64,000 bases of DNA from assembly GCA_035650215.1 (NCBI GenBank), contig DASRIC010000004.1:17495-81494 (forward strand). The letters run 5' to 3'. Source of the DNA: JACVRW01 sp035650215. Its GTDB lineage: Bacteria > Actinomycetota > Thermoleophilia > Solirubrobacterales > Thermoleophilaceae. The notes beneath the pieces are model-generated. The model made no database searches and had not been told where the DNA came from. It saw only the letters and a list, made by a program, of their open reading frames with translations. The translations under genes were made by a program, and so were the position numbers. Shown in pieces: positions 1-7,024 of the stretch. Numbering within the stretch: position 1 is the stretch's first letter; every line of letters begins with the position of its first letter.

Positions 1-227
1 TCGTCTCCAACACGCGGGTCGACATCGTGGCCCGGGGGGTGGTCAAGGCCTGCCTCGAGCTCGGCTACGACCCGGCCGAGAAGATCGCGATCTTCCGCAT
101 CCCGGGCGCGTGGGAGGACGAGGGCTTCAAGATCCTCGAGAAGTACGGAGTGGAGTACTGCGACCGCAGCGTCTCAATGCACGAGGCCGCGCGGCGCGCC
201 GTGGAGAAGGGATCGGCGGCGGCGTGA
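1..227 (+). CDS. sucC: Succinyl-CoA ligase beta subunit, C-terminal fragment
   Basis: The gene enters from the left edge; only its last 74 codons are visible (frame open from base 3, stop at 225-227). The fragment carries the CoA-ligase-like C-terminal domain of the ATP-grasp beta subunit, ending in a helix (HEAARRAVEKG) as in SucC. With the next gene it would form the heterodimer that makes succinyl-CoA, or a related acyl-CoA, from acid, CoA and a nucleoside triphosphate. Its stop overlaps the GTG start of the alpha subunit, so the two are translationally coupled. A malate-CoA ligase beta subunit cannot be excluded from this fragment. Confidence 0.72.
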   Translation, partial: VSNTRVDIVARGVVKACLELGYDPAEKIAIFRIPGAWEDEGFKILEKYGVEYCDRSVSMHEAARRAVEKGSAAA

Positions 228-1147
228 GCATCCTGATCGACGCCGACACGACCTTCATCGTGCAGGGCATCACCGGCCGCGAGGCCGTGAACCTCACGCG
301 CGAGTGCCTCGACTACGGCGCCGGCGCGAAGATCGTGGGCGGGGTCACGCCCGGCCGCCTCGGCCGCGACGTTCACGGAGTGCCGGTGTTCGACACGGTC
401 GCGCAGGCCGTGGAGCATCACGGAGCGCCGATCAAGGGCTCGGTCGTCACGGTCCCCCCCGCGTTCACCAAGGACGCGGTGTTCGAGGCGATCGTGCACG
501 GCATCGAGCTGATCGTGATCGTGACCGAGCGGATCCCGCGCGGCGACGTGGCGCAGATGGTGGAGCTCGCGGCGTCCCGAGGCGCTCGGATCATCGGCCC
601 CAACTGCCTCGGCGTGATCGTGCCGGACGTGATCAAGATGGGCGGCATCGGCGGTCCCGCCGGGGACGCCGCCAAGGCCTACACGCCCGGGCCGGTCGGC
701 GTGATCTCGCGCTCGGGCGGGATGACCACCGAGATGTCCTCCACGCTCAGCGCCGCAGGGCTCGGCCAGTCGACCGCGGTGTCGATCGGCGGCGACGCGA
801 TCATCGGCTCCTCCTACGCCGAGCTGATGCCGCTCTTCGAGGCCGACGGCCAGACCGAGGCGATCGTGATCTACACGGAGCCGGGCGGCCGGATGGAGGC
901 GGAGCTCGCCCGCTACGTGACCGAGGAGTCGGAGCACCCGCTGCCGATCGTCGCCTTCATGGCGGGCCGCTTCATGGACGAGATGCCCGGCATGAGCTTC
1001 GGGCACGCCGGCACGATCGTGGAGGGCAAGGAGGACACGGCTACCGAGAAGATCGCGCGGCTCGCCTCCGCCGGCATCGTGGTGGCGGAGGAGATCGCCG
1101 AGATCCCGGCGCTCGTGAAGGAGCGGATGGCGGCGGTGGCCCCGTGA
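224..1147 (+). CDS. sucD: Succinyl-CoA ligase (alpha subunit)-like protein
   Basis: Alpha subunit of an ADP/GDP-forming acyl-CoA ligase, 307 aa. Visible are the N-terminal CoA-binding Rossmann fold (VQGITGREA; VGGVTPGR), the IGPNCLGVI loop, the SRSGGMTTE nucleotide/CoA loop and the phosphohistidine motif FGHAG with His261. The GTG start at 224 overlaps the beta-subunit stop and lies at the natural N-terminus of the family. GPNCLG and the loop after it deviate from the usual GPNCPG/GPNTPG, so the true substrate could be malate or another acid. Downstream partners are a small ferredoxin and a thioesterase, both coupled by overlapping stop/start codons. Confidence 0.85.
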   Translation: MSILIDADTTFIVQGITGREAVNLTRECLDYGAGAKIVGGVTPGRLGRDVHGVPVFDTVAQAVEHHGAPIKGSVVTVPPAFTKDAVFEAIVHGIELIVIVTERIPRGDVAQMVELAASRGARIIGPNCLGVIVPDVIKMGGIGGPAGDAAKAYTPGPVGVISRSGGMTTEMSSTLSAAGLGQSTAVSIGGDAIIGSSYAELMPLFEADGQTEAIVIYTEPGGRMEAELARYVTEESEHPLPIVAFMAGRFMDEMPGMSFGHAGTIVEGKEDTATEKIARLASAGIVVAEEIAEIPALVKERMAAVAP

Positions 1148-1389
1148 ACGGGATCTTCATCCAGGTCGTGGTGGCCGACGACGCCAGCGCGGACGCCGAG
1201 CTGGCGCGCCGGCTCGAGGAGGCCTGCCCGGTGGACATCTTCGCCGCCTCCGACGGCGGTGTGAGCATCGTGGACGAGAACCTCGACGAGTGCGTGCTCT
1301 GCGGCCTCTGCCTCGACGCCGCGCCGCCGGGCGCGGTGCGGGTGGTCAAGGTCTACGACGGGGGCGCCGAGATGGCGCCGCCGGGGTGA
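1144..1389 (+). CDS. FixX-like small [4Fe-4S] ferredoxin
   Basis: An 81-aa acidic protein with Cys28 in a CP motif followed by Cys50-x2-Cys53-x2-Cys56 (CVLCGLC). A single CP upstream of one CxxCxxC matches cluster II of a bacterial 2[4Fe-4S] ferredoxin and the arrangement in FixX, so one [4Fe-4S] cluster is predicted. The cluster I cysteines are absent. The GTG start overlaps the stop of the ligase alpha subunit, and the 3' end overlaps the thioesterase start, so all sit in one operon. An electron carrier for 2-oxoacid or acyl-CoA oxidation is an inference from context. Confidence 0.72.
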   Translation: MNGIFIQVVVADDASADAELARRLEEACPVDIFAASDGGVSIVDENLDECVLCGLCLDAAPPGAVRVVKVYDGGAEMAPPG

Positions 1390-1808
1390 CCAACCCGGAC
1401 ATCACGCCGGAGCTCTTCCGGCAGGGCATCGGGCGGAGCTTTCCCGGCGACCTCGGCATCGAGGTGGTGCGGATCGAGGACGACGAGGTGGAGGGCCGGC
1501 TCGAGGTCGACGAGCGCCACCTGCATCCTGGCGGCTACGTGCACGGCGGCGTCTGGGTCGCGTTCGCCGACACCGTGGCGGCCTGGGGAACCTTCCGCCA
1601 CCTCCCCGCGGGCGGCGACTTCACCACCGCCGAGCTCAAGGCCAACGTGTTCTCGGCCGGCCGGGTCGGCGACGTGCTCACCGCCATCGGCCGGCCGCTT
1701 CACGTGGGCCGGCGCACGCAGGTCTGGGAGGTCCGCATCAGGAAGGAGAGCGGCCGCGACGCCGCCTTCTTCACCTGCACCCAGCTGGTGCTCTCGCCAG
1801 GCGCCTGA
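1386..1808 (+). CDS. PaaI/YdiI-type hotdog-fold acyl-CoA thioesterase
   Basis: A 140-aa single hotdog-domain protein. The family signature GGYVHGGVWVAFADTVAAWG (central helix with the HGG and the acidic residue that activates water) is intact near residues 43-62. Such enzymes hydrolyse acyl- or aryl-CoA esters to free CoA, acting as tetramers in the cytoplasm. The GTG start at 1386 overlaps the ferredoxin stop, making it the last gene of a four-gene coupled set. It is convergent with the SCP2-like gene, 3 bp apart. Confidence 0.82.
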   Translation: MTNPDITPELFRQGIGRSFPGDLGIEVVRIEDDEVEGRLEVDERHLHPGGYVHGGVWVAFADTVAAWGTFRHLPAGGDFTTAELKANVFSAGRVGDVLTAIGRPLHVGRRTQVWEVRIRKESGRDAAFFTCTQLVLSPGA

Positions 1809-1811
1809 GGC

Positions 1812-2165
1812 TCAGCGCCGGGCGAGCTGGCGCTGGATCACGTTGCCCAGCAGCTTGATCACCGCGGCGTCGCCGGTCACCCGTACGTGGCCGTGCTCAT
1901 AGGCGTCGACCCAGTGCCTGAGCTGCCCGTCGGCGGCCAGCTCGTTGAAGTGAGAGCGCGCCACCGACACGTCGACGCGGGCGTCGGCCGCCGGGTCGCG
2001 GTCGATCTTGGGGCCGGGGATCTCCACGCGCCAGATCGGCACGTCGGCGCCGCGGGCGCGCAGCTCGAGGCGCGCGACGAGCTTGATCTGCCGGAAGGAG
2101 GGCACCTCCTCCTGGAGGCCCTCGACCGCCTGTGCGATCAGCGCCCTGGTGCCTGTGGTGGTCAT
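1812..2165 (-). CDS. SCP2-like domain small protein
   Basis: A 117-aa protein with an alternating strand/helix pattern and an amphipathic C-terminal helix (AAVIKLLGNVIQRQL) resembling SCP2/sterol-carrier-like domains. These bind lipids or acyl-CoA; no catalytic motif is expected. It starts 3 bp after the acyl-CoA dehydrogenase stop, suggesting one transcript and a role in lipid or acyl-CoA handling. The assignment rests on overall pattern only. Confidence 0.5.
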   Translation of the reverse strand: MTTTGTRALIAQAVEGLQEEVPSFRQIKLVARLELRARGADVPIWRVEIPGPKIDRDPAADARVDVSVARSHFNELAADGQLRHWVDAYEHGHVRVTGDAAVIKLLGNVIQRQLARR

Positions 2166-2167
2166 GG

Positions 2168-3370
2168 CTAGAGCTTGTTCCGCTCGAGCAGCTTCTTGCC
2201 GATCACCATTCGCTGGATCTCGGAGGTTCCTTCGCCGATCAGGAGCAGCGGGGCGTCGCGGTAGAGGCGCTCGATCTCGTACTCCTTGGAGTAGCCGTAG
2301 CCGCCGTGGATGCGGAACGCCTCCTCCACGACCTCCTTGCCGGTCTCGGAGGCGAAAAGCTTGGCCATGCCCGCCTCGAGGTCCGAGCGCTGCCCTGCGT
2401 CCTTCATGCGCGCCGCCTTCAGCGTGAGCAGGCGCGCGGCCTCGATCTTTGTGGCCATGTCGGCGAGCTTGAACTGAATCGCCTGGTGGCCCGCGATCGG
2501 CCTGCCGAAGGTCTTTCGCTCCTGCGAGTAGCGCAGGGCGAGCTCGAGCGCCCGCTGGGCGATGCCAACGCCGCGCGCGGCCACGTTCACGCGGCCCACC
2601 TCGAGCGCGTCCATCATCTGGGCGAAGCCCTTGCCGAGCCCGTTCTCCTCGCCGCCGAGGATGCGCTCGGGCGGGCACAGGTAGCCGTCGTACACAAGCT
2701 CCGTCGACTCAACGCCCTTGTAGCCCATCTTCTTGATCTTGGGCGGGACCGTGAGGCCGTCGTTCTGCTCCTGCCAGGGCGTCTTCTCGGTGAGGAAGCA
2801 GGTCATCCCCTTGTGGGCCGGCTCGGCCTTGGGGTCGCTCTTCATCAGCACGAACACGACCCCCGAACCGAGCCCGTTCGTGACCCACATCTTCTGGCCG
2901 TTCAGCTCCCAGTCGCCGCCTTCGGTGCGCTTGGCGGTCGACTTGATGCCCTGCACGTCCGAGCCGCACTCGGGCTCGGAGAGCGAGAAGGCCGCGCGCA
3001 GCTCGCCGGTGGCCATCTGCGGCAGGAACTGCTCCCTCTGCTCGTCGGTGCCGAACTTCATCAGCAGGTACGAGCCGATGAAGTGCGTGTTCACGATGCC
3101 GGAGATCGAGATCCAGCCGCGCGAGAGCTCCTCGACGATCATCGCGTAGGTGGTGAGGTCGAGGCCCATCCCGCCGTACTCCTCGGGGATGGTCACGCCG
3201 AACAGGCCGAGCTCCTTCATCTGCTCCACGACCGCCTCCGGGAAGGTGTCCTCGTGATCGTGCTCCTCGGCGATCGGGATGACCTCGTTGTCGACGAACT
3301 GCCGGACCATCTCGGTGATGGCCTGCTGATCCTCGGTCTTCTCGGTGAAGGCGTTCGTGGCGACAGCCAT
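2168..3370 (-). CDS. Acyl-CoA dehydrogenase
   Basis: A 400-aa FAD flavoenzyme catalysing alpha,beta-dehydrogenation of acyl-CoA thioesters, with electrons passed to ETF. Family signature 1 is present as FSLSEPECGSD around residue 130. Signature 2 lies near the C-terminus (EGTSEIQRMVIG), whose Glu before GTS is the usual catalytic base position in short-chain enzymes. The full-length N-terminal helical, beta and C-terminal helical domains are present. The next gene downstream, the SCP2-like protein, follows after 2 bp. Chain-length preference cannot be read from sequence. Confidence 0.93.
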   Translation of the reverse strand: MAVATNAFTEKTEDQQAITEMVRQFVDNEVIPIAEEHDHEDTFPEAVVEQMKELGLFGVTIPEEYGGMGLDLTTYAMIVEELSRGWISISGIVNTHFIGSYLLMKFGTDEQREQFLPQMATGELRAAFSLSEPECGSDVQGIKSTAKRTEGGDWELNGQKMWVTNGLGSGVVFVLMKSDPKAEPAHKGMTCFLTEKTPWQEQNDGLTVPPKIKKMGYKGVESTELVYDGYLCPPERILGGEENGLGKGFAQMMDALEVGRVNVAARGVGIAQRALELALRYSQERKTFGRPIAGHQAIQFKLADMATKIEAARLLTLKAARMKDAGQRSDLEAGMAKLFASETGKEVVEEAFRIHGGYGYSKEYEIERLYRDAPLLLIGEGTSEIQRMVIGKKLLERNKL

Positions 3371-3407
3371 TGGCCGGAGGATATCGCCGGGATTTTCGGC
3401 CGAGGGC

Positions 3408-3992
3408 CTAGTAGCCGCCGGGATGGCGCGCCACGAACGAGGAGGAGCGGCGCAGGGTCTTGGACCAGCGCGGGCCGGTGGATGGGCCCGGCGCGTCCGG
3501 GTCCCGCATCGAGGTGTCGAAGCGCAGGCCGGCCACCACGACATAGGCGTGGCCGCCGTTGGCGTACACGGTGATCCAGCGGCCCGTGCCCTCCTGGCCC
3601 CAGCCCATCAGCGAGCCGCTCGGCAGCGGCGAGCGCAGGAAGCGGCCGCCGTAGAGGGCGTACGAGACGGCGCCCGAGCAGTCGTAGCCGGCGTCGAGCA
3701 CGCCGCTCAGGTAGGCCTTGTGACCGCCGCCGTAGATGTAGGGCTTCTCGACGATCCGGTTGGCCGCCTCGATCACGCGCTTGACGCGCGTGGGCGCCGA
3801 GGCCGGGGCGATCACCCGGCCGTCGACAAGCGCGGCCTTGGCCGGCGGCGGAGGCGGCGGCGTGAAGACCGCCCCACCCGTGGGGGTCTGGGCGGCGGCT
3901 CCGGGGGCGGCCACGGTCGCGCCCACCAGGCAGGCGAAGGCGACGAGGGCGCCGAGGGCGCGCAGCAGTGTGTTGCGTGAACGGGAAGGCAT
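3408..3992 (-). CDS. Secreted NlpC/P60-family cell-wall hydrolase, c-di-AMP riboswitch controlled
   Basis: A 194-aa exported protein with a signal peptide (hydrophobic stretch about residues 11-30, cleavage after AAAQ) and a proline-rich linker (TPPPPPP). It has an NlpC/P60 peptidase domain with catalytic Cys105 (GYDCSGAV) and His148 (NGGHAYVV). It should cut peptide stems of peptidoglycan. A ydaO-type riboswitch ends about 10 nt before its ATG. Riboswitch control of wall hydrolases by c-di-AMP is established in actinobacteria. The adjacent GAAAGAGA probably serves as ribosome binding site. Confidence 0.85.
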   Translation of the reverse strand: MPSRSRNTLLRALGALVAFACLVGATVAAPGAAAQTPTGGAVFTPPPPPPAKAALVDGRVIAPASAPTRVKRVIEAANRIVEKPYIYGGGHKAYLSGVLDAGYDCSGAVSYALYGGRFLRSPLPSGSLMGWGQEGTGRWITVYANGGHAYVVVAGLRFDTSMRDPDAPGPSTGPRWSKTLRRSSSFVARHPGGY

Positions 3993-4001
3993 TCTCTTTC
4001 G

Positions 4002-4135
4002 AACGCCTACGGGGTTAGCTGACGGGCTCGCGCTGAAAGAGCTCGCGCGCCTCCTGATTGCTCAGGAAGTTCGCCCCAGTGGCCGCAGCCACCTTGGTTC
4101 CCCCGTTCCCCGGTTGTCCCCGGGGATTCGGCGTG
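4002..4135 (-). ncRNA. Cyclic di-AMP riboswitch (ydaO/yuaA type)
   Basis: Reading the minus strand, the conserved core elements occur in order: CGCCGAATCC, GGGGGAACCA, GGGGCGAA and CCGTCAGCTAACCCC, then GTAGGCGT. P1 pairs ACGCC (4130-4134) with GGCGT (4003-4007). These match the ydaO aptamer consensus. There is no terminator between P1 and the ATG at 3992, so ligand-stabilised P1 may block ribosome access to the adjacent purine-rich site; that mechanism is inferred. Confidence 0.9.
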
Positions 4136-4358
4136 GCGGTGAAGCTACCAGAACTATCGGCGAGCGTCCTACCCGCTTTAGTTCTTTTTCACACCGCTTC
4201 GACCGAAGTCCTCGGACTCCTCCCCGCAGAGGGGTCAGACGGCGCGGGCCGGGTGCGCGTCATGTCCTTGCCGAAGATGCGATCGTGCGGGCGGTGACGG
4301 ACTTCGCGTGGCTCGGCCTCGAGCGCCTCGGCGCGGGCGAGCGCTGGCCGCCGCGCGC

Positions 4359-5801
4359 ATGAACCTGACCGCCGAGCTCGTGGACTCGGCCGCTCCCGAG
4401 CGCACCGCGCTCGTGGCGATCGCGCGGGACGGCGAGCGGCGCGAGATCGGCTTCGGCGAGGTGGCCGACCGCTCGGCGCGCATGGCCGGCGCGCTCGCGA
4501 GCCGGGGCGTGGGCCGCGGCGACGTGGTGATGACCGTGGCGGGCAACCGACCCGAGTGGGTGTACGCGATGCTCGCCTGCTGGCGGCTCGGCGCGGTCGC
4601 GCAGCCGTGCACCGAGCAGCTGCGACCGGCCGACCTGCGCGCACGCATGGAGCTGCTCGACCCGCGCGCCGTGGTGGCCGACGAGCGCGACCTCGACCTG
4701 GTCTCGGCGGCGGGCTTCGACGGCGCGCTGCTGGCGATCCCCGATCCCGCTCTGCTCGACGCCGCACCCGCGGGCGCGGCGAAGGTGGAAGCCGGCGACC
4801 CGGCGCTGATCGTCTTCACGTCCGGCACGGCCGGCGAGCCCAAGCCGATCCGCCACGGCCACGGTTACCTGGCCGGGCAGCGCGTGCAGGCCGAGCACTG
4901 GTTCGGCGCGCGGGAGGGTGACCTGTGCTGGTGCACCGCGGCCAGCGGCTGGTCGCTCTCGGCGCGCAACGCCTTCCTCGCCGCCTGGCTGCGCGGCGCC
5001 GCGGCGCTGCTCCACGACGCCCGCTTCGACGCGGAGGAGCGGCTCGAGCTGCTCGAGCGCGAGCGCGTGAACGTGCTCTGCATGTCACCCACCGAGTACC
5101 GCGCGATCGCCGGCCGCGCAAAGCTGCGCCCGCTCCCCGAGCTGCGGCACGCCTGCGCCGCGGGCGAGCCGCTCAACCCCGAGGTGGTGCGCGCCTGGCA
5201 GGAGGGCGCCGGCGCCTCGGTGCACGACGGGTACGGCCAGACCGAGACGGGCCACCTCACGGGCATGCCGATCGGCCCGCCGGTGCGGCCCGGCTCGATG
5301 GGCAAGGCGCTGCCGGGCTTCCGTGCCTGGGTCGACGAGGGCGAGCTCGTGATCGACCCGGCCACGGTGCCGACCTTCTTCCTCGACGGCGCCCGCGACC
5401 GGCCCTGGCGCACGGGCGACCGCGTGTCCGAGGACGAGGACGGCTACCTCTGGTTCCAGGGCCGCACCGACGACGTGATCATCTCCTCCGGCTACCGCAT
5501 CGGTCCGTTCGAGGTGGAGTCGGCGCTGGTGGCCCACCCGGCGGTGGTGGAGGCCGCCGCCGTGCCGGCCCCCGACGAGATCCGCGGCCAGGTGGTGCGC
5601 GCCGTGGTGGTGCTGCGCGACGGCACGGCGCCGGGCGAGGAGCTGGCGCGCGAGCTCCAGGATCACGTGAAGGAGACCACGGCGCCCTACAAGCACCCGC
5701 GAATCGTCGACTTCGTGGACGAGCTCCCGAAGACCCCGAGCGGCAAGATCAAGCGGGCGGCGCTACGCGATCAGCCGAAGGGGTCGAGCGCCACCAGGTA
5801 G
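4359..5801 (+). CDS. AMP-forming acyl-CoA synthetase (MACS/ANL family)
   Basis: A 480-aa adenylate-forming enzyme activating a carboxylic acid with ATP and CoA. ANL motifs in order are FTSGTAGEPKPIRHG (A3 phosphate loop), YGQTETG (A5), TGDRVSEDEDGYLWFQGR (A7/hinge) and PKTPSGKIKR with the catalytic Lys (A10). It is somewhat shorter than typical medium-chain synthetases (about 540 aa), mostly at the N-terminus. The ATG at 4359 overlaps the TGA (ATGA) of a 22-codon upstream reading frame (4294-4362) that may be a leader. Its 3' end overlaps the convergent ATPase gene by 31 bp. Confidence 0.88.
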   Translation: MNLTAELVDSAAPERTALVAIARDGERREIGFGEVADRSARMAGALASRGVGRGDVVMTVAGNRPEWVYAMLACWRLGAVAQPCTEQLRPADLRARMELLDPRAVVADERDLDLVSAAGFDGALLAIPDPALLDAAPAGAAKVEAGDPALIVFTSGTAGEPKPIRHGHGYLAGQRVQAEHWFGAREGDLCWCTAASGWSLSARNAFLAAWLRGAAALLHDARFDAEERLELLERERVNVLCMSPTEYRAIAGRAKLRPLPELRHACAAGEPLNPEVVRAWQEGAGASVHDGYGQTETGHLTGMPIGPPVRPGSMGKALPGFRAWVDEGELVIDPATVPTFFLDGARDRPWRTGDRVSEDEDGYLWFQGRTDDVIISSGYRIGPFEVESALVAHPAVVEAAAVPAPDEIRGQVVRAVVVLRDGTAPGEELARELQDHVKETTAPYKHPRIVDFVDELPKTPSGKIKRAALRDQPKGSSATR

Positions 5802-6955
5802 TGGCGCAGCAGCGGGTCGATCACCCGCCACTCGCCGCGGCCCCCGTGCTCCAGCAACCCGGCGTCGCGCAAGAGCTTGAGCACGCGGTCGCGCACGCCC
5901 GGGTGGAGCCTGCGCGGGGGAGACTGCCCCGCCGCCACGGCGCGCGCGACCGCGAGCCCGTGCTTGTGCAGCAGCCGCACCCGCTCCACCACCTGCTCCA
6001 TCGTCGGCCGGTCGCCTTCGAGCGCGCGCTCGTAGCCCAGCTGCACGAGCTCGAGGTCGATCGCGCGCGTGTCCAGCTCGATCGACACGAGGTGCGCCTG
6101 CTGGGCGATGCGCATGGTGGCGCGCGGGTGGCCGTCGCCCAGCTCGACGACGCGGGCGAGCGCGGGCGCGCCGATCTCGCAGTCGTCCGCGGCGAAGCGC
6201 TCGGCCAGTCCGCGCGTCCACTCCTCGGGGTCGATCGCCCGCAGCGAGTAGAAGCTCCCGAAGCCGCTGAAGGCGCGCCGCGAAGGCGCGAACAGGTCGC
6301 GCATCAGGTGCTCGATGCTGCCGGCGAACAGGTAGCTGACCGAGGTCGAGCGCTGGAACACCGCGCGCATGCGGTTGGTCACCGCGTCCGCCTCCCCGTA
6401 CGGCCGCCGCGCCGAGGCTACCTCCTGGAACTCGTCGAAGAACAGCACGAGCCGCCGGCCGTCGGCGCGCGCCACGCGCTCCGGCAGCTCGAGCGCCAGG
6501 TCGAGCGCCCGCTCGGGGTCCTGGGCGGCGAGCCCGGGGGTGAGCGCGATCTCGACCCCCTCCCCCAGCTCGCCCACCATCCTGAGGATCGCCCGGCCCT
6601 GGGTAGCCGACAGCGCCGCCCGCCCCGCGCTGCGCGCGCGGCGCAGTGCCCGCCGGGTGGCGGAGCGGTTGGCGATCACGGCCGCGGCCACGGCCTCGGC
6701 CAGCTCGGCGGCGTCCGCCACCCGGAAGAGGTCGACGCGCGCGGTGTAGAGCCCGCGCCGGCCGAGGCGCGCCAGGGCGGCCTCGCACAGGCTCGTCTTG
6801 CCGGTGCGGCGCGGGCCCGCCACGATCAGATGGGTGCCGGCCTCGAGCCGGGTGGCGATCTCGCGAAGGTCGTCGCGGCGGCCGATCATCTGGCTCGCCG
6901 GGATGGGAGAATCGGTGGGGAACAGGTCTCCGCTCGCCTGGCGCACAGATAACAC
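5771..6955 (-). CDS. STAND/archaeal-type P-loop ATPase
   Basis: A 394-aa ATPase with Walker A (GPRRTGKTSL, about residues 47-56) and Walker B (LVLFFDEFQEV), a sensor region and a C-terminal winged-helix-like part. This layout fits the PF01637 'ATPase_2' STAND class. The family has been linked to DNA or signalling functions, but no specific role is known. It is alone on the minus strand, divergent from the DUF255 gene. The GTG start at 6955 lies inside a palindrome-rich intergenic region that may control it. Confidence 0.75.
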   Translation of the reverse strand: MLSVRQASGDLFPTDSPIPASQMIGRRDDLREIATRLEAGTHLIVAGPRRTGKTSLCEAALARLGRRGLYTARVDLFRVADAAELAEAVAAAVIANRSATRRALRRARSAGRAALSATQGRAILRMVGELGEGVEIALTPGLAAQDPERALDLALELPERVARADGRRLVLFFDEFQEVASARRPYGEADAVTNRMRAVFQRSTSVSYLFAGSIEHLMRDLFAPSRRAFSGFGSFYSLRAIDPEEWTRGLAERFAADDCEIGAPALARVVELGDGHPRATMRIAQQAHLVSIELDTRAIDLELVQLGYERALEGDRPTMEQVVERVRLLHKHGLAVARAVAAGQSPPRRLHPGVRDRVLKLLRDAGLLEHGGRGEWRVIDPLLRHYLVALDPFG

Positions 6956-6957
6956 TA

Positions 6958-6995
6958 TTACACATCTTCTGTGTAGCGCTTACACAGATATGTGT
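6958..6995. promoter_or_regulatory. Two palindromes in a divergent promoter region
   Basis: Two AT-richer inverted repeats sit side by side: TACACA-N5-TGTGTA (6959-6975) and ACACA-GATA-TGTGT (6982-6995). They share the half-site TACACA and are centred about 22 bp apart, two helical turns, between the divergent ATPase and DUF255 genes. This arrangement fits a dimeric repressor binding twice on one DNA face. The regulator is unknown. Confidence 0.5.
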
Positions 6996-7024
6996 CAGCA
7001 GGACACCGAGTAGCCTCAGCGCTG

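Noticed and set aside
4294..4362. A 22-codon GTG-initiated frame overlapping the acyl-CoA synthetase ATG
   Set aside because: The ATGA overlap hints at a leader peptide, but there is no ribosome site or recognisable peptide. It is mentioned only in the synthetase entry.
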